Source: Coriobacteriia bacterium (lineage in GTDB: Bacteria > Actinomycetota > Coriobacteriia > Coriobacteriales > Eggerthellaceae). From it: a stretch of 38,981 nucleotides of DNA. Below the pieces are notes generated by a model. It saw only the letters and a list, made by a program, of their open reading frames with translations, had not been told where the DNA came from and made no database searches. The stretch spans positions 1-38,981 of the forward strand of contig JAUNQF010000011.1 of NCBI GenBank assembly GCA_030536315.1, written 5' to 3'. Below, piece after piece: positions 1 through 11,388 of this stretch (positions within the stretch are counted from its first letter, which is position 1; the number at the start of each line of letters is the position of its first letter). The position numbers and the translations under genes are program-made.

Positions 1-80
1 AAAATATTGATGGCGGTTTAATTGGTGGCGCGGCGCTTAAGGCCGACAGCTTCATCGATCTTTGCAAAGCGTGTTTATAA
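1..80 (+). CDS. tpiA: Triosephosphate isomerase, C-terminal end (partial)
   Basis: Only the last 25 codons are in the window, read from base 3 and ending in TAA at 78-80. The peptide contains IDGGLIGGAALKADSFIDLC, the phosphate-binding glycine loop and final helix typical of triosephosphate isomerase, which interconverts dihydroxyacetone phosphate and glyceraldehyde 3-phosphate in cytoplasmic glycolysis. The next gene, gpmI, starts on the base after the stop codon, so the two are probably co-transcribed and translationally coupled as part of a glycolytic operon. The upstream part lies outside the window. Confidence 0.9.
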   Translation, partial: NIDGGLIGGAALKADSFIDLCKACL

Positions 81-1625
81 ATGAAAAATCCAATTTGTCT
101 AATAATAATGGATGGTTTTGGTCTTGCGGATGCGGGACCAAAGAATGCTATTGCTTCGGCGAAGACTCCTAATTTGGACAAAATTTTTAGCGAGCATAAA
201 GTTGCAAAGCTTGATGCTAGTGGCGAAGAGGTTGGCCTGCCTGCCGGCCAGATGGGCAACAGCGAAGTTGGTCATCTTAACATCGGCGCTGGTAGAGTAG
301 TATATCAAGAACTCACTCGAATCAATAAGGCTTGTGCTGATGGTTCAATTTTAAATAACGAAGTCCTAATCGAAGCTTGCAAGCGCGCCAAGGAAAATAA
401 TTGCGCCCTTCATTTGATGGGTCTTATTAGTGACGGTGGAGTTCACTCGAGTCTTGAACATTTATATGCGTTGTTTGATCTTGCAATTGCCGAGAACGTG
501 CCGCATGTCTTCGTTCACTGCTTTATGGATGGCCGAGATGTTCCTCCAACCAGTGGTGCTGAATACATTCGTCAGCTTGAAGACAAAATTTCAATCAAAA
601 ATGCTCAGTGCGTTGCCAAAGATAAAAAGACTTCGATTGCAATTGCTAGCATTCAAGGTCGATATTATGTGATGGACCGCGACAAGCGTTGAGACCGCGT
701 TGAGAAAGGTTACAACGCAATTGTGAAGGCCCAGCCTTGCGAGCCAACCCTGACTGCTGAGCGTGTTTGCGAAAAGTCTTATGCGGTTGATGTAACTGAC
801 GAATTCATTGTCCCAACTGCTCTTATTGACCGGCCTATGAAGGACGGCGACAGCGTTGTATTCTTCAACTTCCGACCGGACCGCGCGCGTCAAATTACTC
901 ATGCACTGACAGATGCTGACTTTAGTGACTTCGACATTAGTGGTCGCCCGAATGTTTACTATGTTTGTATGACCGAATACGATGAAACCTTCGACTTGCC
1001 AATTGCCTTTCCAAAGGAATTCCCGCAAAATGTTTTAGCGGATGTTTTGGCTGACGAAGGCCTGGTCCAGTATCATACTGCCGAGACTGAAAAATACGCT
1101 CATGTTACATTTTTCCTAAACGGCGGAATCGAAGCGCCAAAGAAAAATGAAATTCGTAGGCTAGTTGACAGTCCGAAGGTTGCAACCTATGACCTTCAAC
1201 CAGAAATGAGTGCGCCCGAAGTGGCTTCGTCACTTAGCGAAGCAATCCAGGCTGACACAGCAGATGTCTACATTGTAAACTTTGCGAACTGCGATATGGT
1301 TGGTCATACTGGTGTTTTTGATGCCGCAGTCAAGGCTGTCGAAGCTGTCGATACTGGTGTTGGCGAAGTTGTTCGCGCAATCGAGGCCAAAGGTGGCGCG
1401 GTTCTTATCACTGCTGACCACGGCAATGCGGATATTATGAAAGACGAAACCGGCAATCCTGTTACAAAGCACACAACAAATCCAGTGCCATTTGTCCTGC
1501 TAGACTTCACAGGACAAAACCGCGAACTTACTGCCGAAACTGGAGCTCTCTGCGACATCGCCCCAACACTCCTCAACCTCATCGACATTCAGCCATCCCC
1601 TGAAATGACCGGCCACTCCTTGTAA
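81..1625 (+). CDS. gpmI: 2,3-bisphosphoglycerate-independent phosphoglycerate mutase
   Basis: A 514-aa protein of normal family length (about 510), interconverting 3- and 2-phosphoglycerate in glycolysis with two Mn ions. Asp11 in the N-terminal MDGFG motif and Ser61 in MGNSEVGH are the expected metal ligand and phosphoserine nucleophile. The DGRDVPPTSG motif and the late metal-binding DHGNADIM motif are also present. The in-frame TGA at 690-692 falls at the W of the family motif MDRDKRWDRV, which is direct evidence that UGA is read as Trp; with the standard code the gene would look split in two. The ATG follows the tpiA stop with no gap and only a weak ribosome site inside tpiA, so coupling is likely. 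The stop is TAA. A GC-rich repeat follows at once. Confidence 0.97.
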
Positions 1626-1694
1626 TTCCCCGGGGCCAGAGCTCGATTTAGGGTGTCTAAAAACTCGATTTCCCCGGGGCCAGAGCTCGATTTT
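1626..1694. repeat. Intergenic CCCCGGGG-pair repeat, copy 1
   Basis: Two copies of the palindrome CCCCGGGG (1628-1635 and 1672-1679) lie 44 bases apart. Each is followed by CCAGAGCTCGATTT, and the spacer carries AGGGTGTCTAAAAACTCGAT. Nearly the same block occurs at 7297-7357 and 11247-11315. The two palindromes can pair with each other into a GC-rich stem directly after the gpmI stop, so the element may act as a terminator or mRNA-end stabiliser. A weak hairpin (ATCCA 1708-1712 with TGGAT 1724-1728, then a T run) lies just downstream. The function is inferred. Confidence 0.85.
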
Positions 1695-1756
1695 GGGTGG
1701 GGAGAGTATCCAGATTCTACTTTTGGATTTTTTGATTTTTTAGTTGAGCTTTGTAC

Positions 1757-1762
1757 TATAAT
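1757..1762 (+). promoter_or_regulatory. Probable -10 box for the 1798 operon
   Basis: A perfect TATAAT lies 35 bases before the TTG start at 1798. A TTGATT at 1732-1737 could be the -35 box, but the 19-base spacing is long. The ribosome site AGGGGAGG at 1785-1792 sits 5 bases before the TTG and fixes that start. Confidence 0.55.
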
Positions 1763-1797
1763 AAATAAGATCTAAATTACTAATAGGGGAGGTCAAA

Positions 1798-4700
1798 TTG
1801 ATATCAACAGTAATTGAATTTGCAAGTAATCCAGACATTCCAGTTCCAATTAATGTCGATGCTCAAACGTCTGACAATTTGGGATTGATTATCCTTGGAT
1901 TGATTCTTGCAGCAACAGTTGGATTCTTGCTTTTTAACGTTTACAAAGGCAAGATGTCCTTAAACGTTAAAGGTATGCATTCAAAATCGCAAGTTGTGAT
2001 CAGCAATAATAAATTTATTGCCGCAACATTGATTGCCGTTGCAATTGCCGCGCTTATGTGCATTTTTTGCATAAGCAATTCTGCATTTGCTGCAAATGGA
2101 GTTAACGTTACAAGCACCGAAAAAGTAACAGCAACTTATGACCAAGCAACTGGCAAGGTCACTTTCGAAGAGGCTTTTGTTACAAGCGAGGAAGAAACGC
2201 AACTCGATTTCAACAGCATTCAACTTAAGCTCATGGACGGAATTGACGATGGTCACTGCAATTGAAAAATCTATCTAAATGACGAAGTCTTTTACGACGA
2301 CGTTGCAGGCTACACTCAAAAATTGTATGAGCCAATTAAAATGGAGCCTCTTGAGGAATTCACAATTACTTTCGAAACAAACATGAGCCCAGACGTTGCG
2401 TATTCTTTAGGTGGTCGTCAAGTAGCAACAGTAAATTATGATATCACCGAAGTCCAGACATATGTCAACGCCAAGCTTAATTTCCACGAGTCATCTATAA
2501 CTCCAGAAGGTGAGAAAGCGATTTCTCGAAATGGTTGGATTCTTAAAGATGGCTTATATCAAAAGAAGGAAGTTAAGAATTCGGAAATCGCTCCAGAGCT
2601 TGCTCCGCTTGAAGAGGGAATGGCAACTGGTAGCATTCAAAAAATGTATATGATGTTTACGGAGTGGACAATTTTAACTGTCGAAGACGAGCCAAAGGTT
2701 GTCGACATTTTCTCTAAAGACGTAACAATTGATGCTCAATGGGTAGATAGACCTGGTCTTCGTGGTTTTGTTGTTGACAATGCTGGCGAACCAGTCGAAG
2801 GCGCTATAGTAAATATTTACAATAAGAATACTGGCGAGATTGTTCAATCGCTTATCACCGATGAAAACGGCAAGTATATTTTCGAAAATCTTCCGCTTGG
2901 TGTTGAATATTATATAACTTACGAAAAATCGGGCACGCCAAATCTTGTTGCTCCTACTAAGGAATTTACTTCGTATGAAACAATCGGCGAGCTTGGCAAT
3001 AATGAAGTTACGGATGAATCAACTGTTAAGGGTAAGATTGAAGGTGCTCCACTTTCGCCTCAAACTTGGGCGGTTTTCTATGCAGATGACGGATCGAAGT
3101 ATGTTGCACCGGTTGACAGTCTAGGAAATTACAGTCTTCCTGTTCCTGCTGAACAGAAAGGCAATTTGCTCTTCGAAAACGACAACCCAGAAGTTATTAT
3201 TCCAGGCACACCAGGTTTAACAACTCCTGGTGCTGGAGAGACTTCGACATTGCCAAATAAAAATAATCTTCCAAAAAATCAATGCGAAAGCTTTTCTCTC
3301 AACCTTCAGCCTGCTGTTGAAGGTGCGCAGTTTGTTATAAGCCAATATAACTATACTGATGGAAATGAATATGCATTCGAGGCAACTTCAGATCATGACG
3401 GCAACGCAACCCTTTACGCAATGCCAAACTTGCCTGGAACTATTGAAGTCACATATTATGATCCGTTTTCCCGTCAAAATATTTCATACACACAAGATGT
3501 TGATGGAATTAATGCCGGTGAACAATTTATCCTGGATATTGATGCTACGAAGCTCCGTACAGTTGCAATGTCAATTTCTCCTTGAACAATTGACCAAGTT
3601 AATATTCCAAAAGGCTGAAGCACTAGTTATACAAAAACATTTGTTGTTGGCTCAAGCATAAATGCAATTGTTAACCAGTGGAACCCAAATTTAATGGATC
3701 ACCCTGAAGACGAAGCGTTCCTTTGCTGGTCAGAAAGCACTGGACAATTAGCTTATGATGATGGAGCAACTAAAAATATTTCTTTGATGTCTTCACCAAA
3801 AACTTATGCTAATTTTATAAAAGGCAAAGTAGTTGATTCGAACGGAAAGCCTGTTAGTGCTGCTAGAGTAGATTGTTTATTCACGCGTGAAACCCCTTCT
3901 TTCTTTCAGACAAGAATAACTTTAGCGACTGACAGAGATGGCTATTATAGTATGTATATGCCAAATTCATTTACTAAAGCATGAATTAGCGCATTTGGAA
4001 CAGAAGGGGAATTAGTAAATGCCTACAGTGAAAAGATTGATTTGACTATTAGCTCTGAATCTACCACTGTTCCAGATATTAAATTGATAAGCGGTTCTAC
4101 GTTTACAGGGAATTTAACATTTTCTTCATATATGCCTGCTAGCTATGTAACATTTTCAACTGCAGATAAACAATATGTTAGTTTTTCTAACGGTGATAAT
4201 TATGTGCTAAATGTTCCTACAAACATCGAAGGCACTTTATCTGTCACTCCACTTGTAACAGACTATAATTCTCCAAGCTGCACTATTATTTCGGCAGGCG
4301 CTGGCGAAGCTATTGTCCAAGATTTTTATCTATACAGAGAAGCTGATTTAAGCAAAGTAAATATAACTATTGAATCCCAATCTTCCAGTTCAACTTATTC
4401 TTTAAGTTATATTTCGGATGATAAACAATTCTCAATTGAAGAAGCTGGCATAGCTGCTGGAACACATACTTATACTGTTCCACCAAGCACACATGGTATT
4501 CTTAAAATTGTAGAGAGTGTTACTGGATGTGTATTTATTTACGGGCTCGACTCTGCTGCTTCTGGGTCTTCTACAACAGTAAGTGCAATTTTTAGAACCT
4601 TCCCAACTATTACTGCCGAAGTTGTAGATGGTACATTTATTGAAAGTAAAATGCCTGCGTTTTGGTCAAAAGAAAGCGACACACAATATACAACATCCAA

Positions 4701-5544
4701 ATTTATTGCTGGATCGACACTTGACTTGTGCTTGCAAGACATTGATAAAAATGCAATTGCAACTGAAAACTTATATTATTTCAAGGGCATAGAGCATGAT
4801 CCAAATGTTGTTCTTCTAACAGCTGACACAACAGTAACATTCAAGTGTGATCACTTTATTTCTGTTAAGGATAAGCTCTATCATAAACAAGATTGAGATC
4901 CACAACTTTATGAAGTAGGAACAATGAACGTGGTTGGTGATTATACAGATAATGTTTTGGGTTATAAAATATTACCATTCTGTTCTAGTATTTTGCTTGT
5001 TGGTCCTGACAATAAAGTTACAACCATGATTTCAGCGCTTATTACGTATAGTCCATACTTTGTACCTGAAACATGAAATTTTGGCAATGAAGCAACTGAG
5101 GAGTCTGGATATGTAATGTCTGACTTATATGTCTACCCTAACTTAGTAACTTCATGAACACCCAGCTCCGGAAGTATTTCAATTGGGGGAGATGTATCTT
5201 TAACAGATTCGGATAGAGACAAGCTTAACAAATTATTTTTAAAATCTGGAAGTACTTCTTGAAACTTTTACAGTGAAACTAATATCTTTTATGATTGTTA
5301 TAAACTTGCACCAGCTGTTATGGAATTTTTAGATTTGCATCCAACTAGAGAAGGATATACTTTTGGTGGTTGATTAATTCCTGATTATTTTAGTGCCCCA
5401 ATTGTTCCTAAGTGGATCCCAAATTCTCAAGCTAATGGTGTAACGATAGAAAATATTATTGTTTCTCCAGATGACGAAATCTATCAAGAAGCATTAAAAG
5501 ATCTTTATCCAGAAGATCAAGTAGACAACGAAGAAGTTAGGTAG
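1798..5544 (+). CDS. Large membrane-anchored surface protein with carboxypeptidase-regulatory-like domains and N-terminal QTSD hairpin
   Basis: A 1248-aa protein read through nine in-frame TGA (Trp) codons to TAG. The TTG start is supported by AGGGGAGG 5 bases upstream and by the MISTVIEF opening, which parallels the openings of the two giant proteins downstream. The N-terminus has a short peptide, QTSD at 23-26, a hydrophobic helix about 27-48, a basic loop, a second helix about 73-92 and an AFA/A signal-peptidase-like site near 96-99. The exported part has carboxypeptidase-regulatory-like beta domains near residues 320-377 (GLRGFVVDNAGEPVEGA) and 673-722, and an InlB-type repeat near the end (HPTREGYTFGGW). 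There is no C-terminal anchor. The SusD-like gene starts 8 bases after the stop, so the pair forms one operon. A binding or scaffold role at the surface is inference; no enzyme motif was seen. Confidence 0.85.
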
Positions 5545-5552
5545 GTGTAATT

Positions 5553-7286
5553 ATGAACAAATTTAATAATGCAAAACACGCAAAATCAAATTTATTTTTG
5601 TTTCCATTTATTGCAATTATAATTGCTGCGCTAGTTGCGCTTCCATTTATTGCTCAGGCTTTGTCCCAAAAAGCGCAGGCAGAACCTATGAGCCCTGCAG
5701 ATTGTGAGCAGGCAAGCATTCGCACGAATGATGTAGAAGCTGAATTAATGGACTGCTATGAAGCTTTTGGTCATGCATATAATAATGAATATAATTTTGT
5801 TATGATTTCAGAAATCATAGGTGGCGAATGTTTAGTAAGTGGCGATTACTATGATTCGCCTGCAAGGGTCCTTGATACGTTTGATAAGAATTCAACAACT
5901 CATAATACCGATATTTTAAATAATACTTGAGTAAATTATTATGCTGCAATTGACAAGATTAATGCATTTATTGATAAATACGATAAAGGTTCACAAACTT
6001 CTAGTGCAAACGTTCAGCTATTAGCAGAGGCTTATACGCTTCGTGGTATTTGTTATTTTGATCTTGCAAGGCTTTTTGAGAATGTTCCACTTGTTACAAA
6101 ACCTAATGGTCCTAAGGCTGGTCAGGCAAGTGTTGATGATTTGTATTCGCAAATACTATCAGATTTTGATTATGGTGCTATAAACGGAAATAATTTTATT
6201 AAAGACTCTGAAGAAAAGAACAAAACAAACCGTATTTCAAAATATGCATCAATGGCTATGATTGGCAGAGCTTACCTATTTTATAAAGATTATTATAATA
6301 GAGGCGAACAAATTGACATGAGGTATCCATCTATAAAGACCTATTTATCAAAGGAAGACGTTACTGCTTATTTAAAAGATTTAGTTTCGAATTCTGGTTT
6401 ACGATTAACAGAACAATTTCCTAATTCGTTTGCTAGTTCAGTTGCAATGTGTAGAAGTATTTATGTTCAAGCAGAACCAGGTGATATCGCCACCCTTCTT
6501 GGTGATGAAGAGCATGATCCTGGATTTGGGTTCTTTGATAAGAGTGAATATATATTTTCTATAAATTATAATTGCGAAACATTAAGTGAAAGTGATAATT
6601 GAACCAGTAAACTTGGAATTTATAATTCTCAACAGCTTTTAAGAGATTCTGGTTCTGGAATGATTTCTGTATCGCCTTCGGTTGATGCTGAAGTAAGAAT
6701 CCATGAAGTGATAGATCCTTATGCGCCTTCTCCAGATTTTAGATTTGGTATTCCTGGTATGTCTAAAGTTCCTTTAGATGGTGAAGCTTATCAAATGACA
6801 ATGTATTCGCAAAGTACATGGGATAAATATCTTTCAGAATGAAATAATTGTACTGGCCATATTATTTCAAAATATGCTCCTGTTTGTTATTCGGATGGAA
6901 CATCTGTAAATGTTAATCAACCTCTTGTTTTAATTCGATATGCTGACGTCTTATTGATGCTGTCAGAGCTTACTGGAGATCCATCATATCTAAATCAAGT
7001 TCAGGCAAGAGCTGGAGTTGCTCAATATTCCTATACTGTTGATAACCTTAGATATGAGCGCCAAACAGAGCTTATGTTTGAAGGCATAAACTACTGAGAT
7101 GATCTAAGATGGGGCAGAGCTGGTCAAAAGTTTAACGATTTGCAAGTGCCAATCTCCGTTTGCATGAATGGAGTATGGCAGTTAACTTCTGGATATGATA
7201 TTGCAAACTATAATTCGAAGCACTTCCTGCCTATTCCAGAAAGCCAGATTGCAAAATACGGTTATCGCCAAAACCCCGGCTGATAA
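5553..7286 (+). CDS. SusD/RagB-family glycan-binding protein (secreted, not lipidated)
   Basis: A 577-aa protein with five in-frame TGA (Trp) codons and a TAA stop. SusD hallmarks occur in order: a TPR-like helix with RGICYFDLARLF near 164-175, RYADVLLML near 463-471, ERQTELMFEGINYWDDLRW near 502-520, and FLPIPESQI with a terminal QNPGW. In Bacteroidota, SusD proteins are outer-membrane lipoproteins that cap a SusC TonB-dependent channel and bind glycans. Here there is a Sec signal peptide (helix about 14-37) with an AQA/E site near 41-44 and no lipobox cysteine, and no SusC gene is nearby. The ribosome site AGGTAGGTG overlaps the upstream stop. The Trp codon use matches its neighbours, so if it was acquired by transfer it has adapted. 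It may bind the co-transcribed 1798 protein; that is inference. Confidence 0.9.
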
Positions 7287-7296
7287 TTAATCATCC

Positions 7297-7357
7297 ATTT
7301 CCCCGGGGCCATAGCTCGATTTAGGGTGTCTAAAAACTCGATTTTCCCCGGGGAAAT
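7297..7357. repeat. Intergenic CCCCGGGG-pair repeat, copy 2 (terminator-like)
   Basis: The palindromes at 7301-7308 and 7346-7353 extend here into a perfect 12-bp inverted repeat: ATTTCCCCGGGG at 7297-7308 pairs with CCCCGGGGAAAT at 7346-7357 around a 37-base loop. The sequence ATTTTTATTTT follows. It lies 10 bases after the SusD-like stop, so termination is plausible. The copy differs from copies 1 and 3 at one base (CCATAGCTCG) and has one extra T before the second palindrome. Confidence 0.8.
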
Positions 7358-7386
7358 ATTTTTATTTTAAAAGTCTATCTTTAGGC

Positions 7387-7392
7387 TATAAT
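7387..7392 (+). promoter_or_regulatory. Probable -10 box for the 7439 gene
   Basis: A perfect TATAAT in GGCTATAATAAAA lies 46 bases before the chosen ATG. No convincing -35 box is visible; TTTATT at 7361-7366 is the nearest candidate. Confidence 0.5.
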
Positions 7393-7438
7393 AAAATCAC
7401 AGCGTAAATTCTTGAATAATTTAATGATTGGAGTCATC

Positions 7439-10400
7439 ATGAAGGGTCAACATGTAAATTTTACAGCCATTAAAATTAACAGACGAAGGAAAATTTTGTG
7501 CATTGTTGTTGCAATCGCATTAATTGGTCTTATGCTTCCTCATGGAGTTTTAGCCCAGGTCAGGGCCTTCGCTGAGCAAAATGCTCAAAGCGCGGAAACT
7601 ACTGAAGTAACAGTAGAAACTCTGCAAAATAACGAAGACACCGCAACTGATTCTTCTGAAGAAGTTGCTTCAACCACAACTGAAGAAACAACGCCAACCG
7701 AAGCTCCAGCAGTTGATACTTCGACAAGTGAAGCGCCAAAGTACCACGAAAGTGTTAACGGCATCACAGTTCAAGCTCCTACAAACCGATCTATCCCTAA
7801 TGGTATTCCAAACGAGGCACTTTCCGCAACATTCGAAATCGCAGATCCTACAACATATCCAGATGCCGGGATGGAAATGTATTCTTACGATTATTGGGAT
7901 TACTACGGCGATAGTGAAATTGATATTGTCAGCAAGGAAAAAATTACGGACCCAACTTTTTCGGAAGCTTATTTTAATGAGGATGCATATTATTATGTTG
8001 ATGCCGATACAAATATTTTAGTCCTTATCTATGGAACATATCAAGGTGAATATCGTGTTGTTCAGGTTTTGCCTTATGAATTTGGGAGTGCAAAATTTGT
8101 AAAATGGACACTTAATGATATTGATCTTGTCCCTGATGAATTTTATGATTTTTCTTCCTCAGTATCTACATATACATTTAAAGCAGTTTATGAGGCTGCC
8201 GAAGGTTATGCAGCAAAGTTGCAATTGTTTAGCGATGAAGAAGGCGTTAATATTTCTATAAGAGACCAAAGTTCGTTGCCTGAAGGATGGAATTGGTCTT
8301 CGGATGGTTTATGGGTTTCAAAAATGTTTGCTGAAGAAACTGCATACAATGATATTTATGCAGACTTTCTTGGCGAAGGAAATGCCTACGCCCTTCACTG
8401 GCCAGGTCATGAATTTAAAGGTTGAATACCACAGTCAGCTGAAACAACGCTAGTCGCAGATACAGCATTTTATTATAACTTTGAAGAACATGCCGATATT
8501 ACTGTTAAGGCATATGCTGGCGAAGGTGAATTTACTGGCTATCAATATTACGAAGAGTGGCAGCTAGTTGATGATCATTACGAAGCATCATTTAAATATG
8601 ATTCTACAACAATGGAAGACGTTATAGATAGTTGGAGTGTTGACTTTCCACATAAAGCTGGTTATACATTTAAGGATTGAACTTTAACCCCAGAAGTCGA
8701 AGGCTATTTGATTGATGACGTTACCATGACAGCAACTTATGAAATAGCTCAAACCTATAAAGTTGAATTTGCTGCAGAAGTTATTACAAACGGGGTCTTA
8801 AATAATCCAAGTTGCGTAGGCGGATACGTTGAAGGCGCTGACTCTTATTACGTTGTTGAAAATTCAGAATATTTTCATGATTCATTTTATGGTTATATAA
8901 CTTATCCAGAAACATATGTGCTTTATGACAATGGTACAGACCTATATAGATATGTCGAGGCTGTTGCAAATGACGGTTATGAATTTGATTCGTGAGAAAT
9001 TACTCCTGCAGGCAGTGACGAAGAAGGCTATGTTACTCAAGACATGAAGTTCACTGCGAAGTTCAAAAATCTTGGTTCTGCTGTTGCAACCTTCGACTTT
9101 ACCGAAGACGAAACAATTGTAGTTGACGCCACTAAGGCTACCGAAGCCGGATGAGAAAAAGATTCAGCAGCAAATAAATGATCAAAGGTTATTCCATTAG
9201 GAACGGCAACTGTTCAAGCAATCGAAGAAGAATGAAGCGACTATGTTACATATTCGGATGGAAGCATTTATGCATGAAATCACAACAATGAAACCTATTC
9301 ATATGACAGCACAATTGATACAGACACAACGTGGGTGCCTCATAAAATTACAAATGATGACTATCAATTTTCGGTCACTGCAGACGACGAATATGGTTTT
9401 AATGCATCTTTATATGATCTTGACCCTGATTTTAATATAGCGTGATATCAATTTTTTGGTGCCGACTTTTCTGAGGCTACAACTTACAACGACACTTATT
9501 TTAGCAAGTATCCACTAAACTTAAAGTCATCGCTTGGCATGATTGGTTATCAAATTATTGATAATGACCTGGTATATGCTTATGTTAATGAGCGCGATAC
9601 CAACACATGATATTACGGTCTTGTTGTTCCAAATCTTGATGGCGCCGATAATGCTTATGTCCAATGGTCGCTAAATGGTGAACCTATTACAACAAGTAAT
9701 TTTAATTACTTTACTACCAAGACCAAAAATTATCATTTCAGTTATGATGTTCAAGAGAGTGTTAATGTTCGAGGTCAAATAACTGATGCTATTACTGCAG
9801 AACCACTTTATTATGAATATGTCTATTTTGTAGCTGGCGATGACCCAACAGCTGATCCTTTATTAAGAGTTGAAACTTCAGAATACGGTTTGTACAACTT
9901 TAATATTCCTAAGGGTACTTCGGGATATATTAAGGCTGATATTCGAGGTTATGGCACCGAAGTTGTTAAGGTTACTGGCACAAGTGACGAAGTTCACGAC
10001 ATTTCGCTTTATCCTGATATTGAGCTTTCTGGTCGAGTTGTAGGTGTTGACGGAAGTCAGTTGCAAGGTGTAAAAGCGGTGATTTATGATAGCGATACAA
10101 ATTTGCCCGTAAGCGATGAGATTTACACAAATCAGTATGGATATTATCGTTTTTCTGATCTTGTTCTAAAGGATACGAAATATTTTGATGAAGATGGATG
10201 CCCTACAAATATTTATGTAAAAGTTGAATACAAGCCGTTTACATCAATGGCTGCCTTTACAGGAACCTACACTGGAGAATTCCCTTACGGAGGAGATGCT
10301 GCTTATAAGGCTGGTGATATTACACTTGAGCCTGGTCTTTCGCCAAGCGAATGAAGTGTAAGTGCACTTGATGCTGCAGATCATTACACCTTCTATATAT

Positions 10401-11236
10401 ATGGAACCTATAATGGCGTAACATATGAAGGTGCAAAATTTAATACTTGAAATCAAAATTGGTTATATCAAGGTACCAAAGTTGGTGTAATTCGCGGCAA
10501 CATTCATGATGGAAGGACTTTTGGCCTTCACCTCGAATATGAATATGAAGGAGCTCCTTCGGAACATCACTATGATCTCTACATTTATGCTAAGTCAAGT
10601 GTCGAAGACCACACTCCTTATGCATGACGCCTTAATGGTGATTGAGTAACCGATTATATTGACCCAGGTTTTGTTTTGAATTTTAATGATCTTGATCCTG
10701 CTTCTGATGCCGTTAAATTCACAATGGAGTACAAACAAACAATTACTTCAACAATTAATGGCGAAGGCATTGAAGGTCATGATCATTTTCATACTCAATA
10801 TTACATTAATGATCCAGAGCATCTTTATCCTCCGACTGCCGAATGAGATAGTGCTTCTGTAAAAGATGAGCTCTATGTTGGTACTGAAATTTCCATTACC
10901 GAAGAGGGATTTGTTCACCTTGATTATGTTGATCCAAGTCTAAATTATGCAAATGAAGACGAGGATGTTTACGACGAGTGCGGAATTGTTGTTCCTATTC
11001 CTGCCGAAGGTTATCAAATTGCAAGGTGGACTTTAAATGGTGCAACTTTTAACCCTGGTGAACTTTATATTGTAGGAAGTGATGCTACGATTGATTTGGT
11101 TCCTGTTTATGAACCTATTCCAGCGCAGATTGATGCAAGCGCTCAAACAGGTGATTCCACTTCGACATTGTGAGTTTTTGCCGTACTTGTAATGGCTGGC
11201 GCTACATACATTGCAACCCGCAAAAAACTAAACTAA
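7439..11236 (+). CDS. LPXTG-like (QTGD) cell-wall-anchored surface protein with InlB-type and carboxypeptidase-regulatory-like domains
   Basis: A 1265-aa protein read through about 15 in-frame TGA codons to TAA. The ATG at 7439 has GGAG 5 bases upstream; TTG 7412 and ATG 7424 are weaker starts. A signal peptide (RRRK at 15-18, helix to about 38) ends at VLA/Q or AFA/E near 39-45. A Thr/Ser/Glu-rich spacer follows to about residue 100. The middle holds InlB-like strands (HKAGYTFKDWTLTPE), and two carboxypeptidase-regulatory-like domains lie near 775-960 (VNVRGQITDAITAEP, ELSGRVVGVDGSQLQGV). The C-terminus is a classical sorting signal: QTGD at 1236-1239, a hydrophobic stretch, then RKKLN. The protein should be sortase-linked to peptidoglycan. 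Its ligand is unknown. Confidence 0.88.
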
Positions 11237-11246
11237 CAATATCTAT

Positions 11247-11315
11247 TTCCCCGGGGCCAGAGCTCGATTTAGGGTGTCTAAAAACTCGATTTCCCCGGGG
11301 CCAGAGCTCGATTTT
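11247..11315. repeat. Intergenic CCCCGGGG-pair repeat, copy 3
   Basis: Palindromes at 11249-11256 and 11293-11300, again 44 bases apart, with the same spacer and the same CCAGAGCTCGATTTT tail as copy 1. It starts about 10 bases after the stop of the 7439 gene. It is nearly identical to copy 1 over about 65 bases, although the two lie almost 10 kb apart. Confidence 0.85.
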
Positions 11316-11376
11316 GAATAAACCTCAATTTCTTTCCAGGCATGAAATACAGATTTTCGTGAGAAAAGTTTTGTGT

Positions 11377-11382
11377 TAAAAT
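11377..11382 (+). promoter_or_regulatory. Probable -10 box, cysK (leaderless arrangement)
   Basis: TAAAAT ends 6 bases before the cysK ATG at 11389, so transcription would start at or near the A of the start codon. No Shine-Dalgarno sequence lies between. No good -35 box is visible. Confidence 0.4.
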
Positions 11383-11388
11383 AAAAGT

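Noticed and set aside
690-692. UGA = glycine, as in Absconditabacteria and Gracilibacteria
   Set aside because: The TGA sites in gpmI, L2, SusD-like and GlpK coincide with conserved tryptophans, not glycines.
591-1028. Reverse-strand open frames opposite gpmI and elsewhere
   Set aside because: They mirror well-supported genes on the + strand, have no family resemblance and no ribosome sites.
1626-1694. Cloning-vector polylinker contamination (SmaI- and SacI-like sites) or a CRISPR array
   Set aside because: The same block occurs at three separate loci between native genes. There are only two units per locus and no variable spacers.
1798-5544. SusC/TonB-dependent receptor
   Set aside because: Despite carboxypeptidase-regulatory-like domains, there is no TonB box, plug domain or long beta-barrel region, and the N-terminus is a two-helix membrane hairpin.
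5553-5700. Lipobox in the SusD-like protein
   Set aside because: The first cysteine after the helix is in SPADC, which lacks the L-[AS]-[GA]-C pattern and lies beyond the AQA signal-peptidase I site.
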